Positions 1-11,748 of a stretch of DNA of 64,000 nt are shown here, piece after piece. The position numbers and the translations under genes are program-made. Position 1 is the first letter of the stretch. Every line of letters starts with the position of its first letter. The notes below the pieces were generated by a model. It was not told where the DNA came from and did not search any database. It saw only the letters and a program-made list of their open reading frames with translations. Source of the DNA: Paulinella micropora (Eukaryota > Cercozoa > Imbricatea > Euglyphida > Paulinellidae); contig WBZZ01007004.1 of the NCBI GenBank assembly GCA_019918135.1, forward strand, positions 28,501-92,500, read 5' to 3'.

Positions 1-3000
1 CGCTGCTCCGCCTTGCCTCTTCCGGACACGGCTGTCAAGAGCATTCCCTGACTGGCCTCCCCCTTGATCTTGGCGGCTTTGAGATTGCAAAGAAGCACCA
101 GCGTCAGCGCCTTCAACTCCTCCTCGCTGTATAGGCCTCGCAGACGCGCCACCACCTGTCGAGGCTTCTCTTCTTTCACATCCAGCTGCATCACCCACAG
201 CTGTTCATCCTTGGGGTGGACAGCCACTTCCATGACGCGCGCTACGCAAATGCACGCACGGTCATGGCGCATCTCTCTTCGTGAGTTATGTCTCGGAACC
301 TTGCTGTGCCAAGAACGATTTGTAAAATTCTTCTTGCAGTTGACACGACTATGGTTTTTCCTCCTGGTCACGGCCACAGAGTGACTAACCAGTGCAGATA
401 TGGAATATAGTCGGTCCGGACGGCGGTCCGGCCACGGGAGGGAGATTCCGCGGGGCGGATCCGTCACCTCGCCGTGTCCTTGATGCCGCCGGATTGCTTT
501 TGGATGCTAGCGGAAGACAGTTTTACACGGTAGGTGTCCCTGGTGGGGCCGTGTCTGCCTTGATACGCAAGGGAGGATTTAAGAGCAAGGCCCTTACTTC
601 CACCCGCATCCGGACGTTGCTACTCTCTCTCTCTCTTCCCTCTCCTATCTATCTTATCTTATCTTCTCTCCTCTCCTCTCCCTCCCTCCATCCCTAGGTG
701 TGTGTGCACAAGAGAAGATGAGATCACCTGCCTTCAGCTCCAGTGGAAAGTCGATATTCCCTTCCACCGTGCCTGATACACGTTCAGGGTCATATCTCGA
801 GCGTGTAGGATGAGTCACGGCGAGTGAAGTGAACGTAAAATGCGGTCAGAGTTTCGGTCCACGCCTGGCAAGGCACGGGACTTTCAAAGATGTAATCATC
901 TATCGATATTCCGGGGAAAGAAACACTCATCAATCCGAACGGACACCACCTGCAACTGATCAAATATATGGGCGAACTACCTTTGAATTGTTGACGGAAC
1001 TGCTTGACTTGCTCCGCCTGGAATCACAACAGGAGACAAACATTTCGTGTAGGCAACTATCCACACGCAAATCGTGACTCAACACCTGCTGTTCTCTCAG
1101 AGACTTAAATGATGCCCCTCAGTATGATGTCGGGTTAGAAGTTGTAATCAGCGAGAATTTCACCGTCATAGCCACTCAGACATGGAACCATGGCTTGTCT
1201 CTTTTAGTCTGGTGTGGTGAGGAGTAAAACTAAATGGTGTGAAAATGTGTACAAAGCACCGAGATGGCCTGCACGATGGGGCTGGGTTTGCCAAGCTTGT
1301 GGGGGGGTGGAAGGAAGGTGAGCAGATCCAGGGGCGCCGACAGATGGCTGAGAGGCGCTGCGTCCTCGACGAGCGGTAGACCGCACTGCTCCGCGACCGT
1401 CTGGCTGAAGGAAGGAATAAACGGATCCGCCACCACCGCCAACAGATAGGCGACGTTGGTCACCACGCGCATTACGGTTCCACATCGCTTCGTGCCTTCT
1501 TCACCCTGTCAAGCAGCACAGCGGGTCTCAACAGCCTCGAATCGCATGCGAAGACATCAATCCAAATCATTTGGTTCACATGGCAAGGGAATCTACCTGC
1601 TTAAGGAGTTCCCAGGGCTTGGTGTCCTGTTGGTACTGGTTTCCCAGCCGCGACAGTTCCAACACCAGCGATAAGCCCTGCCGCAGTCGCACCTTGTCCA
1701 TAGCGGCCAGATAAGCCTGCAGAACAGAGAAGGCACAACCAGCCGTCGACACCGCATGGCAGCAAGGTAGAGCAAGCAGCTGTTAGTATGCTTTTCCTCA
1801 GAGTGATGCCCTTGTTTGTCATCTATTTACTTCAGACAAAGGTCTTGGTTTTTCCTCACTGAACACAGGTAAAAAAAGAAGGAAATGTGCTGGCCTTATA
1901 GAAAGAACCTGAAGCGTATCCCAGAGCGCCCACACGAATGTCTTGTCTATGTCCTGCTCAGACACGACACACGCACTTGAATTTCCAGACACTGCGTTGA
2001 AGATGGACAAGCCAAGGAGACGAATCAAATATCAGAGGAGGTGTGAGTTCAGTGTTCCGACCAAATGGATCGTAACTCAAACAAGAGGTGTCAGAAAATA
2101 AAATGGTTTTCATCAAATTTGATTAAGGGCATAGAAAGAGGTCATGCGTGGTTTGATTGGGTTGAACCTGTAACGAGGTGCCCTCGGGCACTTGGCCCTT
2201 GAAACGCGACGAGCAAAAGGTCAGCGCCCGGTTGATGAAGTTGCCCAGATTGTTGAGTAGCTCCGAGTTCACCTTTGTGGCGAATTCATCCCTGCATACC
2301 AAAAAAGAGAAAGGGCATCCGAAACCAAAACCAAAACAACTCATGGGTTAATCACGAAACTGAAAATGGGAACGACGTATGTCTATCTCTCGTTCTTAGA
2401 CGAACATCTCGGGAATGGGAGATGCCAGTGGCCAAAGAGATAGTCTGCAAAGACTGCTCTGCCTCTTAGCTCAATGTGCGAGCGAACGTCAGAAGATGAA
2501 AGCAACTGTATCCGCCAATAGTCAAGGCTGGGTTGTATAAACTATCTCCGCCGATGCTCTACACATTTGAGGGAGGGCAATGACCAGACGAACAGCGAGT
2601 CGGAGGTCTCCGGGCGGTTGGACAGCAGGTAATAGCGCCAAGCAAATGCCGGGATCCCTGTACCCTGCGCCCCGTCCCCAAACACACCACTCCCACGAGA
2701 CTTGCTGAATTTTCCCGTTTCGTAGTTGAGGTATTCAGTAGTGGAGATGTGGTGCAGGAAGGTGTAGTTGTCACCCGTCCCCAGCAAAGAGCACGGGAAA
2801 ATGACTGTATGGAATGGCACGTTGTCCTTTCCCATGAACTGATAAAGCTTGACTTGGGAGGGATTCTTCCACCTATCGAGAAAGAGAATGCAAAGTCACG
2901 GGTGATAACTAGGTTACTAGCTTGGACCACCCCATATGGGCAGCAGGTCACAAAACAAGAGAAAGAAATCCTTTCCGACCAAACTGCACGGAAGAGTAGT

Positions 3001-6000
3001 GTGTGGAAAAAATGCATGCCCTAGCAACAGCTTGTGCCATGGGTGCTCCACGTGAAAGGAAACACCCAATGAAAACGTTGCAGAAACAGCTGGCATAAGT
3101 TTGCCGTTGCATGAGGGTTACCATCGCTCCCAGTCTTTGGTGTAGTTGGCTGTGATGGAAAGGTATCCGATGGGCGCGTCGAACCAGACATAGAACACTT
3201 TGTCCGTGAACCCGGGCTTAGGAACCGGGGTCCCCCACTTGAGATCTCTGGTGATACAGCGAGGCTTGAGGCCCGTTTTCAACCATGTCTGTGTGATCAT
3301 GAGCGAGTTGGAGGACCAGTGGCCCTCGACGCTGGCGCGGTCGACGAAGGTGCGCAACTTACCCTCCAGCCCCGGCAGATTCAGAAACAGATGCGTCGTA
3401 TCGCGGACCTCTGGGTTAGGTGTCTTACACACCCAGCACCAGCTGTCGAGCAACTCTGTGGGGTTGAGAAGCTTTTGGCACTTGTCGCACTGGTCACCCC
3501 TCGCATCTTCGTATTTGCAATTGGGGCAAGTGCCATGTATATAGCGATCTGCCAGGAACTTGCTGCAGGAGGTGCACCAAGGCTGCCGCATGGTCGCCTC
3601 CTGCACCCAGCCGTTTGCGTCGTTTTTATTAAAAATGTCATGACAGATTTCTGTCTGCTGCTTGGTTGTGGTGCGTCCGAAATGGTCGAACCGGATGTTG
3701 AACCATTCGTAGATTTCCCGATGAATGGCGTGGTATTTGTCGCATACTTGTTGGGGGGTGAGACCTAACAGAGAGACGACAACACGAAAACGAATATCTT
3801 CACCGAAGCAGCAAGCCATGCTTTCAGGAGGATGACTGCTCAGAGGTAGTGACTAATAAATTTTACATCACAGTCTTTGAACTCAACAACGTTGTAAATA
3901 CATCAAAGCAATCACATGCCCCTTGAACTAGAAGGCAAGGAGTCTGGTACCTTCTTGCATGGCTTTGGTTTCGGTCGCAGTGCCATATTCGTCGGTGCCG
4001 CACATGTAGATAGCATTGTCCCCACGCAAGCGACAGAAACGCGCGAATACATCCGCACTCAGTACGCAACCGATTAAGTTACCCAGATGTGGTACATTGT
4101 TTACGTACGGTAACGCCGACGTGATTAAAATGTTCCTCTTATCCTTCCGTGGCAACTTCGGACCCTTGTGTTCCTGATATTCCTGCTTTCTTTTGCAAGG
4201 CAGGAACGACGACGGTAGCGAGGAATAGGCATCAGGAGCGGAGGAGCCCGAGGCAGAGGGACAGGCAGAAGCGGCGGTGGAGGCAAGCGGGGACTGCGCG
4301 CCGAGCAGGGCATAGAGGTCCTGGAAGAGCTGGCCCACCTCCCCGGTCCTGTCCAAGCCAGGCGACGCTGCAGCAGCGCTGGCCGTCGCGGGTCTGGCAT
4401 GGACATCAATCTCGCAGTGCTTGTGGTAGAAAGAATTGATGATAAAATGTGTGAAGAGGTGTGATTGTATCGCAGTTTTCAATCGCTACAGGACATATGA
4501 TAGCACTGTAGCTAGTACGGCTGGACTTCGCTTTTGTATTGATCAGGTGCCCGGACATCAGCGGGGTCGAGCCCCTCCGCCGCAGGTGTTTTACACAATA
4601 CGATAGGCATGCAAAAACCTTCAACTGACAATGGCGGTGGCATGGCGATGCGCTCTCACTTACCGAGCCGAGGAAGTGTCGCTCCCCTTGATCTCCCGTC
4701 GGACAGCTCGCAGTGGACTGACGGTTCTTTTGGCATGAGAGAGCTGGATAGCGACATCGCTCGACACACCGAGAGAAGATAAAGCTTCTTGAAAAATATC
4801 AGACTTGAACAGCGACTCCGACCACTTGCGAAGCGAAGGAAGTCCAAGTTGGTCTTGCGAAATACGACCTGGCAGATCAACAAAGCCAAACGATGACTAG
4901 CTTGCATCTTAGGTGTTACATACAAATCTTGAGTGATCGCCAATATCAGACGATTACTTTTTCTTTGTCTTAGTATGTCAGCCTGCTCTAGCCTCAAGTA
5001 GACCATCGCAAACCAGAGGTAGCGGACGCATGGTGAGTATTGAGGCCATTTCTCTCTCATCTGTGCGTGTATGTATGTGTATGTGTGTGTCTATTCTGCT
5101 TGCTCTCTTTCTTTCCGCTTTCCTTCCTTCCGTCAATACTTCCTTTGTCCCTTTCGTCGTCTTTTTAAAATTGCGTTTTTGCTTTTCTTCACCTCGCTTG
5201 CATAGTCAGGTACCGGATAGTTCTGCTTGCTCTCTTTTCTTTCCGCTTTCCTTCCTTCCGTCCATATTTCCTTTGTCCCTTTCGTCCTCTTTTTAAAATT
5301 GCGTTTTTTGCCCTTTCTTCACCTCGCTTACATAGTCAGGTACCGGATAGAAAAGGGAATAGAGATGCTGCAAGCAGCATGTCTGACGCGGAGGCGTTCA
5401 GGAGTGTTTTGCACAGAACCTATAGCAAATAAGGAGAAATACAACAGTGCAATAAAAATGAAGTGAAAAATGACCTGGGATGACGAGGCTAATTCTTCAC
5501 AGTATTCCAAAGCTGATTTGGCATCGGCCAAACCCTCTCCGGAGTTCGAGGCCCAATTATCCAGAGCAGGATTCAGCGTGCAAAAAACGAAGTCTAGTAG
5601 ACTGTCTACCTGGCGTCAGACAGACAAAGTTTTTGAAATGTTCGATAGGAACAAAAAGTAAGCGAGCGAAAGAGACACTCACCACGCCTTGACTGGCAGG
5701 ATCAGCTCCAAGCAGCCGTTCTCTATGGGACGAAGACGTAGAGAGGTAGCGCACGATAGAGGCTGCTTCTGTGATTTCTCTGGCACGATGCGACGCTTGA
5801 GATTTCTGAGCAGAGTGCGTCACGTCCGGAGGGATACGAAGATATAGTTTCTGGCACAAAGTATTAATGGACGGTCAACAGAGACAACCCTGCAAATTAC
5901 CTCAGTCCTCATCTTGATGTCAACAGCCACCTCTGCACTTTTCCCAACGAGAAGACATCCCAGCACTTCCGACGTGGCAGAAGGAACTCCCATCTCGCAG

Positions 6001-6005
6001 TTCAT
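1..6005 (-). CDS. Cytosolic methionyl-tRNA synthetase, multi-exon, 3' end cut by the window
   Basis: Charges tRNA-Met with methionine in the cytosol (class I synthetase). Exons read from the sequence, 5' to 3' on the minus strand: 5901-6005, 5683-~5830, 5475-5609, 4663-4841, 3951-~4420, 3122-3764, 2585-2872, ~2130-2288, ~1908-1965, 1597-1716, 1260-1505, 981-1017, 1-241. Splices use GT-AG and join in frame where I checked, for example GAAG/GTCTC giving EGLTP. The first exons encode a GST-like N-terminal domain. The core has the HIGH-like PHLGN, paired zinc-binding cysteines, and KFSKSRG for KMSKS. The exon at 1-241 is an EMAPII/Arc1p-like tRNA-binding domain ending [11 protein letters not shown]. 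The linker between 242 and 980 and the region 4421-4662 are unresolved and may hold small exons. Start is the first ATG at 6005; a second ATG at 5993 is possible. The gene looks intact. Confidence 0.93.
5094..5350. repeat. Tandem duplication of about 128 bp inside a host intron
   Basis: Two nearly identical units, 5094-5220 and 5221-5350, each run from TTCTGCTTGCTCTC to GGTACCGGATAG. They lie in an intron of the methionyl-tRNA synthetase gene, between the exons at 4663-4841 and 5475-5609. They are pyrimidine-rich and carry no coding signal. Confidence 0.9.
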
Positions 6006-6317
6006 TTCAATGCCTGTTCCCTCTGTTCAAACTGAGCTAAATTGGTCTTCTTTCTTGCGTTTGCTGTGGGAAGGCACCAGGTGATGCGCAAAAATTTCTA
6101 CACCGGCGCAGTGGAAAATGGAAAAAACAATTGTCGGCCCTCTCGTTTTTTTTTCTGGATTTTCGCTTCCTCCATCCATTTTGCAAATTATCAGTTCTCA
6201 CTGCATGCTCGTCTTACGTCATTGGTACATATCTACCTAAACTGCTAATAGCATTCTTATGTACCTCGTTAGTACTCTCGTTTCTCACAGAATCTTTTTG
6301 GTTGGTCGGTTGGTTGG

Positions 6318-6384
6318 TTGGTTGGTTGAGAGAGAGAGAGAGAGAGAGATATCGCGGGTTGAGAGAGATATCGCGGGTTCAACC
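6318..6384. repeat. (GTTG)n, (GA)n and a short tandem repeat
   Basis: Repeated GGTTGGTTGG runs into a GA microsatellite. Two copies of GAGAGAGATATCGCGGGTT follow. This is simple repeat in host flanking DNA upstream of the synthetase gene, with no gene visible. Confidence 0.85.
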
Positions 6385-6429
6385 CCGCATGACCATCCAC
6401 CAAAAACAAAAACCATTAGCAAACGACCG

Positions 6430-6727
6430 TTAGATAAAGGTATGTTGTTGTGACACACTTTTCTTGCGGTGTTCCCCCAATCATGTTGAGCTATTAGACT
6501 GCTATTTGGTAAAAATATAAATTTCTAGAATCTTCCTCCTTACAACCTTACTATATTTTTATCATTTTTGCCGCCTTAGATAAAGGTATGTTGTTGTGAC
6601 ACACTTTTCTTGCGGTGTTCTAATTTGTTCTCCCAATCATGTTGAGCTATTAGACTTCTATTTGGTAAAAATATAAATTTCTATAATCTTCCTCCTTACA
6701 ACCTTACTAGATTTTTATCATTTTTGC
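6430..6727. repeat. Tandem duplication of about 150 bp, AT-rich
   Basis: Unit 1 (6430-6575) and unit 2 (6576-~6727) both begin TTAGATAAAGGTATGTTG and end in ATTTTTATCATTTTTGCC. They differ by a short insertion (CTAATTTGTT) and a few substitutions. Nothing suggests coding. Confidence 0.9.
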
Positions 6728-6764
6728 CTAATAGTCAAATATGATAAAATGAAATCACCAGCCA

Positions 6765-8143
6765 GCCACAGAGAGAGAGAGAGCGCGAGAGAGAGAGAGA
6801 GAGACAGAGAGAGAGAGAAGAGAGGAGAGAGAGAGAGAGGGGGGGGGGGGAGAGAGAGAGGAGAGGAGAGGAGAGAAGATGGGAGGAGAGAGGGGAGGAG
6901 AGAGAGAGGACAGGAGAGAGAGAGGACAGGAGAGAGAGAGGACAGGAGAGAGAGAGAGGAGAGGAGTGGGGAGGAGAGGGGAGGAGAGGAGAGAGAGGAG
7001 AGGAGGAGAGAGGAGAGGAGAGGAGAGAGAAGGGGAGAGAGGAGAGGAAGGAGAGAGGAGAGAGCAGAGGAGAGAGAAGAGAGCAGAGGAGGGGAGGAGA
7101 GGAGAAGGGAGGAGAGGAGAGGGGAGGGGAGGAGAGGGGAGGAGAGGGGAGGGGGAGGGGAGGAGAGGGGGCGGGGAGGAGAGGGGAGGGGAGGAGACGG
7201 GAGGGGAGGAGAGGAGAGAGAGAGAGAGACTTTTCACGTGGACTTTCCCTGAGATCAATTGTAAAATTGTTTTCTCTCGATAAAAGCGAAGAAGAAGAAG
7301 AAGAAGGAGGAGGAGGAGGAGGAGGAGAAGGAGAAGGAGAAAGAGAGGAGGAGGAGGAGATAGAGAGAGAGAGGACAGGGGAAAGAGAGGAGGAGGAGGA
7401 GAGAGAGAGGACAGGGGAGGAGGAGGTGAAGAAGAAGAAGAAGAAGAAGGAAGAAGAAGAAGGAAGACAAGACAGGAAGAAAAGAAGAAAGGAAGACAGA
7501 AAGACAGACAGCAAGACTGCAAGAAAGCAAGAAAGCAAGAAAGAAGGAAGAAGAAGAAGAAGAAGAAGAAGAAGAAGAAGAAGAAAACACTTGGACTTTC
7601 CGAGATCAAATGTAAAATTTTTTTTCTCTCAATAAAAGCGAAGAAGAAGAAGAGAAGAAGAGAGAGAGAGGACAGGGAGGAGGAGGAGGTGGAGAAGAAG
7701 AAGAAGAACAAGAACAAGAAGAACAAGAAAAACAAGAACAAGAACAAGAAGAAGAAGAAGAAGAAGAGAGCAGAAAGCAGAAGGAAGAAGAATGAAGGAG
7801 GAGGAGAAGAAGAAGAAAGAAGAAGAGAAGGAGAAAAGAATGAAGGAGGAGGAGGAGGAGAAGAAGAAGAAAAGGAGAAGAGGAGGAGGAGGAGAAGAAG
7901 AAGAAAAGGAGAAGAAAAGGAGAAGAAAAAGAAGAAGAAGAGAAGAAAAAGAATTTGTTGAAACAGTGCTTGCGTAAAAGAAAGAGAAAGAAAGAAAGAA
8001 AGAAGGAAAGAGAACAGACAACAAGAGAACAACAAGAGAACAACAAGAGAACCAGAAGTTCTACCAGAGAACCAGAGAACCAGAAAAGCAGAACCAGAAC
8101 CAGAACCAGACGCAGACGCAGCCGCAGCAGTATAGCCGCAGCT

Positions 8144-8178
<35 letters not shown>

Positions 8179-8984
8179 CAATAGTAGTAGTAGTAGTACT
8201 AGTACTAGTACTAGTAGGAGGAGGAGGAGGGGGAGGAGGAGGAGAAGAAGAAGAAGACGAAGAAGAAGAAGAAGAAGAAGAAGAAGAAGAAGAAGAAGAA
8301 GAAGAAGAAGAAGAAGAAGAAGCAGCAGCAGAAGAAGAAGGAGAAGGAGGAGGAGGAGAGAAAGAAAGAAAGAAGGAAAGAAAGAAGGAAAGGAAAGGAA
8401 GAAAGAAAGAAAGAAAAAAAGAAAAAGAAAAAAAGAAAAGAAAAAAAGGAGGAAGAAGAAGAAGAAAAAGAAGAAGAAGAAAACGAAGAAGAAGAAAACG
8501 AAGAAGAAGAAGAAAACGAAGAAGAAGAAAACGAAGAAGAAGAAAACGAAGACGAAGAAAACGAAGACGAAGAAGAAAACGAAGACGAAAACGAAAACGA
8601 AGACGAAAATGAAAACGAAGACGAAAACGAAAACTGAAACGAAAACGAAGACGAAAACTGAAACGGAAAGGGAAAGGAAAAGGAAAGGAAAAGGGAAAGG
8701 AAAGGGAAAGGGAAAAGAAAAGAGAAGAAAAGAGCAGAAAAGAGAAGAAAAGAGAAGAAAAGAAAAGGAAAGGAAAGGAAAGAAAAGGAAAGGAAAGGAA
8801 AAGAAAGCAAGCAAGAAAGCAAGCAAGAAAGCAAGGAGGAAAGCCAGCAAGAAAGCAAGGAGGAAAGCCAGCAAGAAAGCAAGCAAGAAAGCCAGGAAGA
8901 AAGCCAGGAAGAAAGCAAGGAAGGAAGGAAGAAAGAAAGGAAGAAAGAAGGGAAGAAAGAAAGGAGGAAGAAAGAAAGGAAGAC
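6765..8984. repeat. About 2.2 kb polypurine/polypyrimidine tract made of GA, GGA, GAA and related microsatellites
   Basis: The plus strand is almost pure A and G. Blocks of (GA)n, (GGA)n, (GAA)n, (GAAAAC)n and (GAAAGCAAGCAA)n follow one another, with short CAG, AGT and ACT stretches near 8100-8220. A unique-looking segment, GGACTTTCC...GAGATCAA...AATAAAAGCGAAGAAG, occurs twice (about 7240-7300 and 7590-7650), so some expansion involved larger segments. Long open frames here on both strands are only low-complexity Glu/Arg/Lys or Ser/Leu/Phe runs and are not genes. Confidence 0.95.
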
Positions 8985-9163
8985 TACATACATACATACA
9001 TACATACGTACATACATACATACATACGTACATACATGACAGACATAACATACGTAACATATATATATATATGTATATATCATATGTACATATATACATA
9101 CATATTTTCATACATAACACACATAACATACATACATACATACATACATACGTATATACGTAT

Positions 9164-9198
<35 letters not shown>

Positions 9199-9233
9199 AT
9201 ATTATATATATATATGTATGTATGTATGTATGT

Positions 9234-9266
<33 letters not shown>

Positions 9267-9269
9267 TAT
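8985..9269. repeat. (ACAT)n/(CATA)n, (CA)n and (TA)n microsatellites
   Basis: Tetranucleotide ACAT/CATA repeats give way to CA and TA repeats, then (TATG)n and (CATA)n. The tract borders the left end of element A, and a (TA)n tract borders its right end. Any short target duplication of A is therefore hidden in the microsatellite. Confidence 0.93.
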
Positions 9270-9688
9270 TTATATATATAAACCTGTCCATTCATACAAT
9301 AAATACAAGCACAGAAAAAACAGAAAAAATGACATAGGAAGCATAGAAAAATGACATAGGAAGCACAAAAACATACCCTTGTTTTACAAAAAAACGACAC
9401 ATGAAGCACACTATGAGATATTTTGACAAAATAACGACAAAAACACCATTTTATTTCATAAAATTGTATACATACTTCGTTTATATGGTTTTTGTCGTTA
9501 TTTTGTCAAAATATCTCATAGTGTGCTTCATGTGTCGTTTTTTTGTAAAACAAGGGTATGTTTTTGTGCTTCCTCCTATGTCATTTTTCTATGCTTCCTA
9601 TGTCATTTTTCTATGCTTCCTATGTCATTTTTTCTGTTTTTTCTGTGCTTGTATTTATTGTATGAATGGACAGGTTTATATATATAAA
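9270..9688. repeat. Left terminal palindrome of element A (arms about 180 bp)
   Basis: The segment starts TATATATAAACCTGTCCATTC and ends in its reverse complement GGACAGGTTTATATATA. Arms are about 9270-9449 and 9493-9688. They are near-perfect except for extra copies of a TGACATAGGAAGCATAGAAAAA unit in the right arm. The unpaired centre (about 9450-9492) is AT-rich. The same structure, inverted, forms the right end of A. Confidence 0.93.
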
Positions 9689-9703
9689 TGATCATCACCC
9701 CCA

Positions 9704-9772
9704 ATGGGGGGAAGGGGGGGGGGGGGGACACTCACGAAGTGAGTGGCAGGGGGGTAGGGGGGATACACATGA
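9704..9772 (+). other. G-rich tract with an embedded hairpin near the left end of A
   Basis: Runs of 6, 14, 6 and 6 G flank a small hairpin, CACTCAC-GAA-GTGAGTG. The mirror copy is C-rich at about 63480-63540, so the tract belongs to the TIR. Four G-runs could form a G-quadruplex. A role in replication or end recognition is a guess based on position. Confidence 0.7.
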
Positions 9773-9792
9773 ACATACAAAAGAAAAAAACA

Positions 9793-9888
9793 TTTTGCGA
9801 CACAGCGACAAAAAAGTGAAATTCTGCCGCAACCTCTGCGGAGGATTGAAGTCGTCCACGGTGCCGCAAAGACATATTCGCGGAAATT
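9793..9888 (+). repeat. Noncoding element shared with element B (copy in left TIR of A)
   Basis: Begins TTTGCGACAC, contains GCGACAAAAAAG and CGCAAAGACATATTC, and ends CGGAAAT. It aligns over about 95 bp with 44021-44118 in element B; only the middle 20-25 bp differ. A shortened copy sits in the right TIR of A (63366-63450). The GCGAC-type half-sites could be binding sites; the function is unknown. Confidence 0.8.
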
Positions 9889-10725
9889 TCCTTTTTGGCC
9901 AAAATTGGTGGCATCGGCTCAGCCATAACGGCTATTGTTTTGCTTCCAGTATCCTTAAAAAAAATAAGGACGGGTTAGAAGCGGTATTATGACAATATAG
10001 GCTTTACTCTCAATGGGGGTGGTAATCCTAGTGCTTCAATATCGGGAATTCCTTAAAATAAGGACGGGTTGATGCGGTGAAGAGTAAAACGAATTATAGT
10101 GAAATAAGTCTTTCTAGGTGTCTTTATTTTTTTAATAAAGTCCTTTTTTTTTATAAAGGACTCTAAATAAAGTTTCATTTTTTTCTCAAAAAAGTAATAA
10201 AAAAAAAATAAAAAAAAGTTTAAAAAAGTTTTTTAAAAAAAGTGAGTTTTATGCCCGCGTCAGTCTTTATCGTCTTTTAATAGTAGCACGAATTTTACTA
10301 TATTTCCGCTTAGTATTAATTTGATAAAAAGTTTTTTTTTAAATAAAATGAATACGGTTATTTTTAGTATATACCAGAGAACTTATTTTATATAAATAAT
10401 GCTTATTAATGGTGTACTTAAAAATATTATTTTTATTGAGGTCGGGTTACCTCAACTTTTTATAAAAGGTAAAAAAAATTTATATCCATTTGGACTAGGA
10501 TTAAAAATAAATTTTAAGAACAAAAATAAGGACGGGCAGGTAGGGTTATTTCTCTATAATTCTTCTTCCTGTTCTTCTTATCTTATCTATTATTTACTTG
10601 AAATCTCTCTTACTATTAAAAGAAAATAAAAGAATATAGAATATAAAGGAAATAGTGTGCCCAACGATAGCTCGTAAAAAGTCTGTAATACAACCAAAGA
10701 CAGTCCTCAAAAGATGAGAATGATG

Positions 10726-10962
10726 TGTAGGCATCACCACCTGGTAGCCGGTAAAAAGTACCTTTTCCTAGTGACAGGTGCACCAGCTTGTTTTTCAGTA
10801 TTATTTGTCCGGATTGGACCTGATACAATTTTATTCCTGGTCTGTTGCAGTTTTCCTTTTTGGCTTCACTTAGCTAATATAACGAGACATTATTCTAATC
10901 TTTTGAGGACTGTGTTTGGTTGTATTACCCAATTTTTACAAGCTATCGTTGGTGGCATTACA
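10726..10962 (+). repeat. 5' LTR of the gypsy-like element
   Basis: Begins TGTAGGCATCACC and ends GGCATTACA (TG...CA). It is a direct repeat of 19565-19802. I saw no classical tRNA-complementary primer site directly after it (sequence TTTAGAGTTCACATC). Confidence 0.92.
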
Positions 10963-11748
10963 TTTAGAGTTCACATCACTAGGGTGATTTCTTTCTGCTT
11001 TGCCACACAGGCAACAGAGTGAATTTTCACTGACCTGTCTCACACGGGGACGTCAGACGAAAACAAATACTCCAACACAGCTCCCTCATAACTCTTTCAC
11101 AAAACAAATAATTTGATTGGTCTCAAGCAGGTGTCTCGTACCCTCTAGCCCAATCAGTATCTGTGTGCTCACAAGGAAACATCAGATACAAACTCTCTGT
11201 CGTTCTTGCTGTTCTCACACAGAGACCAAGAAGAAGGAGGTGGACAGAAGAGTGAAGGAACGCACACAAAACACAAACAAGCATAGGGACAGGAGCACAA
11301 CACTCTACCCTTCTAGTTTGTGCATTTATCTGCATTATCTCACACATACGTCAGAGTATTTTTGCAAATCTCTGATCGTTTTCTAAAGGTAGGTCTGAGA
11401 ACCTATCCGACCGACTGTCGACTTCTCAAGGAGAGCTTTTCTAGCTTCTCTATTACTATCTGTGTGTAGGTCCAAGTGCCTCATACTAGATACAATATAG
11501 AAAAGAAGGAGGAGAAAGTAATCTGAGTAAGAAGCACAGGAAATCAGAGAAAGTCTCAAAGACTATTTTTCTCAAACAAAAACAAACATACAAACAGTGT
11601 TTCATAGAGGACAGGGAATCTCACTCTACCCTCTCTATTAGTTTCTATCTTCACTAGTCAATCGACTGAAGGAGGAACAGAACACAAACGAACAAAACCC
11701 AAACATAGGAGCTGACACTGTCATTCTGTTAATTACTACTACGACATC
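10963..11748 (+). other. Retrotransposon leader between 5' LTR and gag
   Basis: About 790 bp with only short open frames on either strand. Repeated ACACA- and CTCTCTA-type stretches occur. I take it as the untranslated leader of the retroelement; no coding signal or RNA gene was recognised. Confidence 0.6.

Larger units (their letters stand above)
9270..10655. repeat. Left TIR of element A, outer part
   Basis: Matches 63249-63950 and 41740-42359 in inverse orientation. It contains the terminal palindrome, a G-rich tract, the noncoding element shared with element B (9793-9888), and the AT-rich stretch that continues to 10655. At 10656 it is interrupted by the solo LTR and resumes at 19974. 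No gene is visible in it. Confidence 0.92.

Noticed and set aside
392..1077. Plus-strand ORFs of 80-100 codons in the host region
   Set aside because: They lie in introns or linker of the minus-strand synthetase gene and show no similarity or codon bias.
6735..9199. Long open frames on both strands in the repeat tract
   Set aside because: They encode only Glu/Arg/Lys or Ser/Leu/Phe/Cys runs from microsatellites and show no protein-like composition.
10963..10985. Primer binding site after the 5' LTR
   Set aside because: The sequence does not match the 3' end of a common tRNA as far as I can judge, so none is annotated.
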